Part shown: piece by piece, positions 1-7,322 of the stretch | Layout of the letters: each line of letters begins with the position of its first letter | Position numbering within the stretch: position 1 is the first letter of the stretch | NCBI GenBank assembly: GCA_035300505.1 | Contig: DATGVJ010000176.1 | Location: 1-25,789 of the forward strand | Length of the DNA: 25,789 bases | Source of the DNA: VAZQ01 sp035300505 | Lineage (GTDB): Bacteria > Pseudomonadota > Alphaproteobacteria > Rhizobiales > Xanthobacteraceae | Direction of reading: 5' to 3' | Translations under genes and position numbers: made by a program | Notes under the pieces: model-generated | Told to the model about the DNA's origin: nothing | Seen by the model: only the letters and a program-made list of their open reading frames with translations | The model's database searches: none

Positions 1-765
1 TACGACATCAATGTCAACGGCGAAGCCCGCAAGGTGCTGGGCCATTTCGGGCGCAACGGGTTCTACTACACGCTCGATCGCGCCAACGGCAGCTTCATCA
101 AGGGCGGCCAGTATGTGAACGAGCTCAACTGGACCAAGGGCCTCGATCCGAAGACCGGCATGCCGGTCGAGTACGATCCGAAGCTTGACGTCCAGCGTTA
201 CATCCCGGAGACGCGCGCGCTCCGCGCCGACCGTGGCGTCATGAAGCGGACCTGCCCGACCTGGCACGGCGGCGTTGCGCACCAGCCGACGGCGTACAAC
301 CCGGTCAAGCACATCGCCTACGGCGTCGGCGCCGAAGGCTGCTTCTCGACGGAAGGCCACACTGTCGCCTATCTGCCGAACGGCGGCGAGGACAAGCCCA
401 AGAGCCAGCCGCGCAAATTTACCAGCGACCTCTACTACGGCGCGATGACGGCCTACGACACCGTCAGCCACAAGGTGGTCGCGAAGGCCGTGACCGACAT
501 CGAGAACCGCTCGGGCGCGCTGGTCACCGCCGGCGGAGTCGTGTTCACGGCACTGCAGGACGGCTGGGTGGTCGCCTATGACGACGAGAGGCTCGAGGAG
601 CTATGGCGCTTCAATGTCGGCACCCCGCTCAAGGGCGCGCCGGTGACCTATTCGATCGGGCCGAAGCAATACATCGCCGTGCAGACCAGCGGGCGCCACC
701 AGCACCCGGTGAAGTACGACAAGCTGGAGAACTCGAGCTACCTGTTCGTGTTCGCGCTGAATTGA
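1..765 (+). CDS. PQQ-dependent dehydrogenase, C-terminal part (5' end outside window)
   Basis: The reading frame is open from the first base and ends in TGA at 763-765, so this is the last 254 residues of a longer protein. It aligns closely with the complete paralogue at 1150-2931, starting at the equivalent of its residue 339; about 338 residues therefore lie upstream of the window. Visible shared segments include NGFYYTLDRANGSFIKG, CPTWHGGVAHQPTAYNP, the Trp-rich propeller segment QDGWVVAYDDERLEELWRF, and the terminal SSYLFVFALN. Members of the family are periplasmic eight-bladed propeller quinoproteins that oxidise alcohols or related substrates and pass electrons to cytochrome c. The residues that bind metal and PQQ lie in the missing part, so substrate and metal type cannot be judged for this copy. 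A terminator follows. Tandem arrangement with the next gene points to local duplication. Confidence 0.93.
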   Translation, partial: YDINVNGEARKVLGHFGRNGFYYTLDRANGSFIKGGQYVNELNWTKGLDPKTGMPVEYDPKLDVQRYIPETRALRADRGVMKRTCPTWHGGVAHQPTAYNPVKHIAYGVGAEGCFSTEGHTVAYLPNGGEDKPKSQPRKFTSDLYYGAMTAYDTVSHKVVAKAVTDIENRSGALVTAGGVVFTALQDGWVVAYDDERLEELWRFNVGTPLKGAPVTYSIGPKQYIAVQTSGRHQHPVKYDKLENSSYLFVFALN

Positions 766-786
766 CAACACTTCCGTGAACGGATT

Positions 787-847
787 GGGGCGGGCCCATA
801 GCGCGTGAAGACGCGCGTAAACGCGCTGGTGGGGCCCGTCCTTTTTT
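787..847 (+). terminator. Rho-independent terminator after the first PQQ dehydrogenase
   Basis: A long imperfect stem pairs GGGGCGGGCCCA (787-798) with TGGGGCCCGTCC (830-841) and continues inward through GCGCG/CGCGC. It is followed by a run of six T (842-847). It starts 22 bp after the stop codon. The loop carries the GCGTAAACGC word that recurs in other hairpins of this window. Confidence 0.85.
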
Positions 848-904
848 GATGCGACAGATCAACGCTGCAGGCCCTCGACAAGTGACGACGACGCGGCTTT
901 TGCG

Positions 905-996
905 TCCTCTCTCCCCGCTGGGGAGAGGGACAGGGTGGGGGGACCAACACCGAGCTTTGTGCCCGCTCACCCCTCTCCCCAAAGGGGAGAGGGAGC
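905..996. repeat. Inverted pair of CTCTCCCC/GGGGAGAG palindromes
   Basis: Two palindromes, at 906-929 and 971-993, each read CTCTCCCC-n-GGGGAGAG. They are flanked by GGGTGGGG on the left copy and CTCACCCC on the right copy, so the pair is inverted and can fold into one large structure. A second such pair lies at 13778-13938. Elements of this look are common between genes in Rhizobiales (recalled, not searched). Confidence 0.75.
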
Positions 997-1149
997 CACC
1001 GAACTCGCTGAATCACCTCGAATCACACCAACTCCGTCTGCTATCCCTAACCCCACGCAACCAAAGCCCACCAGACCCATTGTCCGGCCGCGCCATCGCG
1101 GCTAGAATTTTTCCACACGCCCATTCAACAGGGCGAGAGAGAGGGAGCC

Positions 1150-2931
1150 ATGCAACATAGGGCTAAAATAACCATGAAATTTGCGACCATCGCGCTTGCG
1201 AGCGCTTCGGCGCTTGCGCTCGGCACGCTATCGCTGAACGCGCAGACGGCCACCTACCGGATGACCGTCAACAAAGAGCGCCTGCTCAACGCCCAGAATG
1301 AGCCGCAGAATTGGCTCATGATGAATGGCGATTACAGTTCCCAACGCTATTCCAAGCTCACGCAGATCAACCGCGACAACGTCAAGGAACTGCGCATGGT
1401 CTGGGCCATGGCGCTCGGCGGTATGCAGGATATCAAGCAGAACGGCCTTGAGGCGGAGGTCAATCCGCTGATCGACAATGGATTCATGTATTTGATCGAT
1501 GGCTGGGGCGGTCTCTACAAGATCGACGCGCGCGCTCCCAACAAGGGCGAATTCGTCTGGACCAACGACTTCGGCGTCCGCCATGAGGGATTTACCCCCC
1601 TGTCGCGCGGTTTCGCGATGTACAACGATCTGCTCATCGCCCCTCTGGCCGACGGTCGCATGGTTGCGGTCAACCGTGACAGCGGCGAAGTCGTCTGGGA
1701 CAAGATGATCATGCAGCGGAATGAATTCGGCACCCGCGAGCGCTTCCGCACGGCGCCCATTGTGGCCGAAGACAAGGTCATCATCGCCAACGGCGCCGGT
1801 GACGCCGGCACGCGCGGCTGGCTCGCCGCCCTCGACGTCAAGACCGGCAATGAGCTGTGGCGCTGGTACGTCGTCCCGAAGCCGGGCGACCCGGGGAGCG
1901 AGACATGGAAGGACAAGAACAACGCCTGGAAGACCGGCGGTGGTGGCATCTGGCAGACCGGCTCCTATGATCCAGCGACCAAACTCACGATCTGGGGCAC
2001 CGGCAACCCGGTTCCGCAATACGATCCGGAATCACGGCCGGGCGACAACCTCTACACCAACTCGGCGGTCGCGCTCGACATCAATACCGGCAAGCTCGTC
2101 TGGCACTTCCAATACCTGCCGAACGACTCGTGGGACTGGGACGAAAACGGCGTCCATTTGCTCTACGACGCAACGATCAATGGCGAGACGCGCAAGGTCG
2201 CGGCGCACTTCGCTCGCAATGGCTTCTTCTATTCGCTCGATCGCAACAATGGCTCCTTCATCAAGGGCAGCCAATATGTCAACGAGATGAACTGGACCAA
2301 GGGCCTCGACCCGAAGACCGGCATGCCGGCCGAATACGATCCAAGGCTCGACGTGCAGAAATATCTGCCCGAGGCGCGCGCGTTGCGCGCCGACCGTGAC
2401 GTCATGAAGCGGGCTTGCCCGACCTGGCACGGCGGCGTCGCGCATCAGCCGACGGCCTATAATCCCGTGAAGAAGATCGCCTACGGCGTCGGCGCCGAAG
2501 GCTGCTTCTCGCAGAACGGCGCAACCAACACCTTCAAGAGCGCGGATGGCGGCCTCGACCGCGAAAAATGGGAGAAGCGCACCTATACGAGCGATCTCTA
2601 TTACGGTTCGATCACCGCCTATGACACGGTCAATCACAAGATCGTCGCCAAGGCCGTGACCGACATCGAAATCCGCTCGGGCGCAACGGTCACGGCCGGT
2701 GGCCTCGTGTTCACCGCGATGCAGGACGGCTGGGTCGTCGCTTATAACGATGAGACGCTGGAAGAACTCTGGCGCTTCAATGTCGGCACGCCGCTCAAGG
2801 GCTCGCCGGTGACCTATGCAATCGGACCGAAACAGTATCTGGCAGTGCAAACCTCCGGCCGCCACCTCCATCCGGTCAAGTTCGACAAGCTGGAGAACTC
2901 AAGCTACCTGTTCGTATTCGCATTGAACTGA
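1150..2931 (+). CDS. PQQ-dependent dehydrogenase (methanol/ethanol-type quinoprotein)
   Basis: This is a 593-residue exported quinoprotein, a normal length for the PQQ methanol/ethanol dehydrogenase family. The start at 1150 follows a strong GAGAGGGAG ribosome site; a second ATG at 1174 gives the signal peptide MKFATIALASASALALGT directly and is the alternative. Repeated W-containing propeller segments are present. By comparison with methanol dehydrogenases, D218 (GAGDAGTRGW) sits where the metal-binding Glu is usual, N286 (GTGNP) is the metal Asn, and D329/D331 in DSWDWDENG match the catalytic Asp plus the additional Asp of lanthanide-type enzymes. The adjacent-cysteine pair typical of the family is absent; TPLSRG stands where CCDLVNRG is expected. 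Substrate is unknown. It probably passes electrons to a c-type cytochrome in the periplasm. It is preceded by a truncated paralogue and followed by its own terminator. Confidence 0.95.
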   Translation: MQHRAKITMKFATIALASASALALGTLSLNAQTATYRMTVNKERLLNAQNEPQNWLMMNGDYSSQRYSKLTQINRDNVKELRMVWAMALGGMQDIKQNGLEAEVNPLIDNGFMYLIDGWGGLYKIDARAPNKGEFVWTNDFGVRHEGFTPLSRGFAMYNDLLIAPLADGRMVAVNRDSGEVVWDKMIMQRNEFGTRERFRTAPIVAEDKVIIANGAGDAGTRGWLAALDVKTGNELWRWYVVPKPGDPGSETWKDKNNAWKTGGGGIWQTGSYDPATKLTIWGTGNPVPQYDPESRPGDNLYTNSAVALDINTGKLVWHFQYLPNDSWDWDENGVHLLYDATINGETRKVAAHFARNGFFYSLDRNNGSFIKGSQYVNEMNWTKGLDPKTGMPAEYDPRLDVQKYLPEARALRADRDVMKRACPTWHGGVAHQPTAYNPVKKIAYGVGAEGCFSQNGATNTFKSADGGLDREKWEKRTYTSDLYYGSITAYDTVNHKIVAKAVTDIEIRSGATVTAGGLVFTAMQDGWVVAYNDETLEELWRFNVGTPLKGSPVTYAIGPKQYLAVQTSGRHLHPVKFDKLENSSYLFVFALN

Positions 2932-2956
2932 CAGGATCGACGGAACGAATAATGTG

Positions 2957-2989
2957 GGGCGGGCCCAGAGGTCCGCCCTATTTCTTTTT
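2957..2989 (+). terminator. Rho-independent terminator after the second PQQ dehydrogenase
   Basis: The stem GGGCGGGCC (2957-2965) pairs with GGTCCGCCC (2970-2978), with one G-T pair and a CAGA loop, followed by TATTTCTTTTT. It begins 25 bp after the stop codon and ends just before the 3' end of the opposing gene, so it separates convergent transcripts. The GGGGCGGGCCCA half also occurs in the terminator at 787-847, suggesting both were copied with the gene. Confidence 0.85.
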
Positions 2990-2993
2990 GCGG

Positions 2994-3647
2994 TTACCGC
3001 GGTTGCCGCGCAAAACTCCGATCGGGGCCAGGTGCATCCTTGCATGCGTCGACGACCTTTTGCCGGGTGGCCGCAATTCCGTCGAGCCGGAAGATGGATT
3101 CATGCGCCGCATTTTGTGAATCGAAGACGCGGATCAATATCTGGCCGCTGGACGGCAGCGCCTGCAAGAACTGCAGCGTGTTGCCGTTGAAACTGGCGGT
3201 CTTGCCGCCCGCAGACGCGGTCCAGCGCTCTTCGACAACGGGCCGCTGTTCGATCTGGTAGGCAACCCGAATTTGGTTGTTACTTGGCGCCTTCCAAGCG
3301 CTGATCGCGCTGACCGACAGGTCGATCCTCCTGGCGCGGCATCTAATGGTCAACGATAACGGCGCATCTTCCGCAGTCGCACGAGAGAGAATGGACGCAC
3401 TGACCTGCAGACTGTAGTCGACCGGCGATGTCGTTTCGCTGACGTACCAGCCGCCGCCGTTGGTCGGCGCCGAAGGTGATGCCTGAAACGCGGCGTCCTT
3501 GCCGACCTGCTCCCACCAGAGCTTGAAGAGGCACTCTCGCCGGGCGGTCGCGTCCTCCGACGGCGGACAGGACTCCAATGCTGTCTGCGCTTGGGCGACG
3601 TAGCCCATGCCGACGAACGCGATCGCGGTGAGGAGGACATGCCTCAT
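2994..3647 (-). CDS. Small exported protein resembling the TagO/VasI family
   Basis: This 217-residue protein has a Sec signal (about residues 1-20, ending VAQA), then a Cys-containing N-terminal segment (C27, C39). The domain from W67 onward reads GGWYVSETTSPVD, LTIRCRARRIDLSVS, QRPVVEERWTAS, LIRVFDSQNAAHESIFRLDG and ends near DACK. This order matches the type VI secretion-associated TagO/VasI-like family by pattern, at modest similarity. No other type VI genes are nearby, so a secretion role is doubtful; a general periplasmic role is as likely. Its ATG overlaps the stop of the TAXI receptor gene in a 4-bp ATGA, so the two are probably translationally coupled. It is the last gene of the operon that begins at 6556. 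Confidence 0.8.
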   Translation of the reverse strand: MRHVLLTAIAFVGMGYVAQAQTALESCPPSEDATARRECLFKLWWEQVGKDAAFQASPSAPTNGGGWYVSETTSPVDYSLQVSASILSRATAEDAPLSLTIRCRARRIDLSVSAISAWKAPSNNQIRVAYQIEQRPVVEERWTASAGGKTASFNGNTLQFLQALPSSGQILIRVFDSQNAAHESIFRLDGIAATRQKVVDACKDAPGPDRSFARQPR

Positions 3648-4675
3648 GGCCGCATGCCCAATTTTGGTGCACTTGTGTCAAGCCACTCCTGTGCGGCGCG
3701 GAACCGTGTCAGACCCGGGATACTGGCAGCAAGATTGACGTCCTTCCACTTGGCATCGAATCCGGCGGCATGGAGCTGGCTCTTGCGATTGAACAAACTA
3801 TCGACAAAACGCGCCACGCGCCGATAGCGGTCGGATTTTGGATCCCAGTTGTAAGAAACCAGAATTGTCGGCGCAGAAATCGTGTCGATGCGCTCGCCGG
3901 CCGCGAGCAGGCTCGGATAGTCGGTCGATTCGATTGTCGCCGGCAGGTAATAATCGGCGAAGCGCCGGTCGTATGGGACAGGCAGGAACTTGAAGCCTGG
4001 ATCCCACCTACCCTTGAGGAACGGATCAATCGGTTTTGATGTGATGAAAACCACCGCGGCCATGTCACTGTCAGGCTTCTTCATCTGCTCCATCGCTACA
4101 GGGTGCGGGATGAAGGTCTTGTTCACATTGAGTTGCAAGCGGCTGAAGACCAGCGGACCGGTGTAGGCGGCGGCAGTTCCTTGGGTGTTGAAATTGACTT
4201 TCTTGCCGACCAGGTCTTGCAGCGACTTGATCTCCGGTCGCACGAATACGTGCAGTTCGGAGGGGAACAGATTGAGTATATATGAAATCCGATTTTGGAT
4301 GTCCGGCACCTGCGATTTGTACTCTTCAAGGGAATCGCTCGCAATGATCGCCATGTCGACGCCCTTGAGATAGAGCAGATCGTTGACGTTCTCGGTCGGG
4401 CCGCGGGTGACGATCGGCAAGACATGCAGATTGAAACCGTCATTGACAACGCGCGACATTTCGGTTGCAAGCCGTATTGGCGCGCCTTCGAGCAACCCGC
4501 CGGCCAAGCCTATGGTCCATTCGTTGATCTGCTGACGGCGCGCCGAATCGGCCGGCCCAGGGGCATTGACCGTCTGAGGCCTTTTTTTCGTAGCGTTCTG
4601 GGCTTGCGCGTCGCAGGTAACGCAAATCGCAAGCGCTGCCGACACCGCCGTCACGAGCTTTCTTGTAAATCGCAT
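3644..4675 (-). CDS. TAXI-family TRAP transporter solute-binding receptor
   Basis: This 343-residue exported protein has a signal peptide of about 25 residues (MRFTRKLVTAVSAALAICVT, cleavage near DAQA). The mature part has the TAXI layout: an opening TIGLAGGLLEGAPIRLATEM, the variable VNDLLYLKGVDMAIIASDSLEEY, the hinge region HVFVRPEIKSLQDLVGKKVNF, and a C-terminal helix-rich segment ending near EWLDTSAP. Family members capture organic acids or amino acids in the periplasm for a fused DctQM permease. No permease gene is nearby, so it may serve a distant transporter or act as a sensor. A GGGAGG site lies 7 bp upstream of the ATG. It is the middle gene of the operon, 21 bp after the metallophosphatase gene and overlapping the next gene by 4 bp. 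Confidence 0.88.
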   Translation of the reverse strand: MRFTRKLVTAVSAALAICVTCDAQAQNATKKRPQTVNAPGPADSARRQQINEWTIGLAGGLLEGAPIRLATEMSRVVNDGFNLHVLPIVTRGPTENVNDLLYLKGVDMAIIASDSLEEYKSQVPDIQNRISYILNLFPSELHVFVRPEIKSLQDLVGKKVNFNTQGTAAAYTGPLVFSRLQLNVNKTFIPHPVAMEQMKKPDSDMAAVVFITSKPIDPFLKGRWDPGFKFLPVPYDRRFADYYLPATIESTDYPSLLAAGERIDTISAPTILVSYNWDPKSDRYRRVARFVDSLFNRKSQLHAAGFDAKWKDVNLAASIPGLTRFRAAQEWLDTSAPKLGMRP

Positions 4676-4696
4676 TGCTTGTTCCTCCCTGTCAGA

Positions 4697-6556
4697 TTAT
4701 CGGTTTCGCGCGGCGGCTCTAGGTAGACTGACAGCGCCGGTCTTGGGCGGACTGTCGGCCGATTGAACGGCACCGCGCCACGGTTGGATTTCAGGACTGC
4801 CAGAGCTTGCAGTCGGGATTGGCTTGGTAAGCTTGAGGCGACCCGGCTTGGGCGTCGTCGTTCGGTTCTGCAGGACGCTTAAATATTGAACCGCCACCTC
4901 GACCGCATCGAGGTTGCCGCCATTTTCATCCTTGAGGACAGAGATTTCCTTCGCCGGCGTCGTGTTGATCAGGTCCGGGTCGGCTGTGTAATAATAAGAC
5001 GCGTAGGTGTAGTCAGCTTCCAAATTCAGCGGCTTCCATGCCTTGGTTGCCCGATCCAAGACGTTGATGTTTGTTGCCCGTTCGCCCGCTTTCGCATAGG
5101 GGTCGATCTCCGCGCGCACACCGCTGTAATTGAAAAGCCATCCGCCGGTCCACTTGGACACATCGGCATTGAGCGAACCGTCCACCGAGTTCTCGATCTG
5201 GTTCTTGAGTTGTCGGCCCTTGATGGTGCCTTTGGCAATCATGGGGCCGATCGGTATGAAGTGATAGAGGTCCTCTCGGGTGATGGGGCCTGGACGCACG
5301 ACAGTGCCGTAGCGGAAACCACGAATGGCGGCGATATCGGCTTTCGCTTCATTCCGGAAGGCGTCGGTGAGGAATATGTGTGATGTTCCCTCGATCACCG
5401 CCGCAGGCTCATGATCAGCGAAATTCATGCGATGCAGCGCAACCTTCGTCTGTCCGACCACCTTATCGATCGGCTGCGCGAGCCTGGCGCCGTTGAATGG
5501 ATTGACGTGCCGCTTGAACTGCGGGCCTGAGAGGAAGGGCCTTCGAACATCCGCGACGAACTTGGCGATGCCGGCATTCGGTTCGATGCGATCGTCGATG
5601 TGGTGCAGCGTCCACTTCCATTTCGCGATCCGTCCGCCCTCGATTGTCAGGTTCAGTTCGCCGATCACCTGGCCATCCTGGCCGACTTCCGCAATCAGCG
5701 TGCCGTTGTCGGTCATAACGGGTGTTCGAGTTATCTCGTGCATGTCGGATGACAGGATCACGTCGACGCCCGGCGTCTCCTCGGCCAAGCGGATGTTGTT
5801 CGAAAGGCCGAGTTCGGAAATCACGACCACAAGGGCGACATTTTCGCGTTCGCGCAAGATGCCGACAAACTCCTTGAACTCTGCATCGCCTTTGCTGAAG
5901 CGCACGCCCTTGGTGACGCCGCGACCCACCACCTGGGGCCCGCGATCGGTCGTGAAACCGAGTATGCCGACCTTGACGCCGGCGATTTCGCGGATGAGGT
6001 ATGGGGGCAGCAATCGTTGGCCGGCTTGCGCCGCATAGGGCTCGCCCTCGTAATAAGCGTTGGCGGCGAGCGCGTGCCACGGGGCTTTCGGGTTCGATCC
6101 CGCAAACAGTTCGAGCGTGCGGTCGGCACCGTAGACCCAGTCCCAATTGCCGGGCGCATAGGCGTCGATACCGAAGTGATTGAGTACATCGACGAGAGCC
6201 TGACCGCGGGTGAATAGTGCCTCTGCCGAACCTTGGATCGTGTCGCCTGTGTTAATGAGAAGCGTCCGGTCACGGTTGCGCTGTTTGCGGATGTCCTCGA
6301 TCTTGGTGTAGACCCTGGCGAGACCGCCCTCTGTTGCCGCCGTCGTTTCACCACGCGCGCTCGGTCGTGGTACCATATGACCGTGCAGGTCGCCCATGTG
6401 AATCAATGTCAGTTCCGCAGCCTCGACACCCGCCGCCGACAATGCAAGAGTTCCCACCAAAAATGGCTTCAGTAGCCATCTCCAGCGCCACGATTTGGAA
6501 CTTTGTCGCATATCTACTGAACGCTTGAGCCCCTGGTTTGAATTCAAAGTTGCCAT
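4697..6556 (-). CDS. SoxB-like / 5'-nucleotidase-family metallophosphatase, exported
   Basis: The protein has 619 residues. A GAGGAGGT ribosome site (6561-6570) fixes the start at 6556, giving a long n-region before the signal peptide (hydrophobic core about residues 28-45, ending VEAAE). The N-terminal calcineurin-like domain shows D56 and H58 in HMGDLHGH, D105 in NTGDTIQGS and N137 in GNWDW. The GDTIQGSAEALFTRGQ and GNWDWVYG segments resemble SoxB more than ordinary nucleotidases. Two metal-site motifs are altered: SELG where SHxG is usual, and SDMH (271-274) where GHTH is usual. The C-terminal nucleotidase domain covers roughly residues 360-580. SoxB cleaves sulfate from thiosulfate bound to SoxYZ, but no sox partner genes are here, so the substrate is open. 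It heads the operon with the TAXI receptor and the TagO-like protein. Confidence 0.88.
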   Translation of the reverse strand: MATLNSNQGLKRSVDMRQSSKSWRWRWLLKPFLVGTLALSAAGVEAAELTLIHMGDLHGHMVPRPSARGETTAATEGGLARVYTKIEDIRKQRNRDRTLLINTGDTIQGSAEALFTRGQALVDVLNHFGIDAYAPGNWDWVYGADRTLELFAGSNPKAPWHALAANAYYEGEPYAAQAGQRLLPPYLIREIAGVKVGILGFTTDRGPQVVGRGVTKGVRFSKGDAEFKEFVGILRERENVALVVVISELGLSNNIRLAEETPGVDVILSSDMHEITRTPVMTDNGTLIAEVGQDGQVIGELNLTIEGGRIAKWKWTLHHIDDRIEPNAGIAKFVADVRRPFLSGPQFKRHVNPFNGARLAQPIDKVVGQTKVALHRMNFADHEPAAVIEGTSHIFLTDAFRNEAKADIAAIRGFRYGTVVRPGPITREDLYHFIPIGPMIAKGTIKGRQLKNQIENSVDGSLNADVSKWTGGWLFNYSGVRAEIDPYAKAGERATNINVLDRATKAWKPLNLEADYTYASYYYTADPDLINTTPAKEISVLKDENGGNLDAVEVAVQYLSVLQNRTTTPKPGRLKLTKPIPTASSGSPEIQPWRGAVQSADSPPKTGAVSLPRAAARNR

Positions 6557-6919
6557 TGCGCGACCTCCTCGAGGCTCTGCTTATGTTGGTTCACATCCGG
6601 TTGCGACGATCTAGCGAGCCGATGTCTCAATTCATCCAAACGCCCGCGCACGCCGCCCCATCATGCGCTGAATGAAATAGCACCGGTTCGACGACATCAT
6701 CGACGCCGCGAGCCCCGGCCGCATGTATGATGGGTGTCTTAACGTTGGTTGGCGTTTTCTTCTGCCGCCATCAGCGCGACCGATTGAAATCCACGCGCGA
6801 GAATCAGGTCGCCTCGCCGAAAGGTTATGGATGACCTCTGACGGAGAAAACCACAAAAACATCACGCACGACAAACCCCGCCCAACGGTACTCATTACAC
6901 CCCCGATTGGACTCGAATA

Positions 6920-6960
6920 GTAACTGCTCACTCACACGCTCCAGCGTGCGTATGAGTTAC
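6920..6960. repeat. Nested inverted repeat
   Basis: The outer arms GTAACT (6920-6925) and AGTTAC (6955-6960) enclose a perfect inner hairpin CACGCT-CC-AGCGTG (6935-6948). No T run follows, so it is not an obvious terminator. Role unknown. Confidence 0.5.
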
Positions 6961-7150
6961 AGGTGCGGCAAATTGAGGGCAGAAAGCCAGAGAAACCAAT
7001 TTCGCGATCCGTGCGCCGCGCTTGTCAGTCGGATTTGGCAGATCCCGACACACCCCGGCGTGCGGCTTGCCCTTGGGTTTGCGACGTGAATGGGGCGGGT
7101 CTTGAACCCGCACCGATTTTTTGTGCTGCGGCTGCAACGAATTGTCGCTG

Positions 7151-7177
7151 TTGACCCGCAACCCGGGTTGATACCAT
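7151..7177 (+). promoter_or_regulatory. Possible promoter with internal palindrome, upstream of the TTT receptor gene
   Basis: TTGACC (7151-7156) resembles a -35 box, and TACCAT (7172-7177), 15 bp further on, is a weak -10. The 12-bp perfect palindrome CAACCCGGGTTG (7159-7170) lies between them, a usual place for an operator. The distance to the ATG at 7323 is about 145 bp. The call rests on pattern only. Confidence 0.25.
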
Positions 7178-7322
7178 ATCGACAAGCCGACATGGACGCG
7201 CCGTGGCCGTTGAAAATGGCGGCATTGATGCGATCGGCCCGCGCGCACCGCAGATCAATTGGTTGCTTTCGAACAGGCGATTGCGGCCCGCATCCCAAGC
7301 GTGCAATTCCGGGGAGGACGAT

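Larger units (their letters stand above)
766..1149. other. Intergenic region between the two PQQ dehydrogenase genes
   Basis: This 384-bp gap holds the terminator of the upstream gene (787-847), an inverted pair of CTCTCCCC-type repeats (905-996), and a purine-rich stretch ending in GAGAGAGAGGGAG just before the next start. I see no convincing coding region. A promoter for the downstream gene probably lies between about 1000 and 1140, but no clear -35/-10 pair stands out. Confidence 0.6.
6557..7322. other. Long intergenic region between divergent transcription units
   Basis: This 766-bp stretch separates the minus-strand operon from the plus-strand TTT receptor gene and must carry both promoters. 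It contains an inverted repeat (6920-6960), a small hairpin followed by six T (7095-7122), and a palindrome at 7159-7170 inside a possible promoter. Short open frames exist on both strands but have no ribosome sites or recognisable products. Base composition is lower in GC between about 6830 and 6920 than in the flanking genes. Confidence 0.6.

Noticed and set aside
846..1160. Small plus-strand frame across the first terminator and repeat pair
   Set aside because: It starts in the terminator tail, runs through palindromic repeats, and has no ribosome site or recognisable product.
1228..2871. Long minus-strand frames inside the PQQ dehydrogenase gene
   Set aside because: They are shadows of a well-supported quinoprotein gene with no ribosome sites or motifs of their own.
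2994..3647. Evidence for a type VI secretion locus from the TagO/VasI-like protein
   Set aside because: No Tss, Hcp, VgrG or ClpV genes occur in the window, and the similarity is only at the pattern level.
4697..6556. A sulfur-oxidation (sox) cluster
   Set aside because: Only a SoxB-like protein is present, with altered motifs; the LysR and cytochromes here do not resemble SoxR, SoxA or SoxX.
6890..7115. tRNA-like segments: GGACTCGAAT near 6909 and CTTGAACC near 7101 look like T-arms read on the opposite strand
   Set aside because: No matching acceptor, D-arm or anticodon arm could be folded around either segment, so no tRNA is called. They may be decayed tRNA or repeat remnants.
7095..7122. 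Hairpin GCGGGT-CTTGA-ACCCGC followed by six T as a terminator
   Set aside because: The T run starts five bases after the stem and no gene ends upstream on the plus strand, so a terminator role is not supported.
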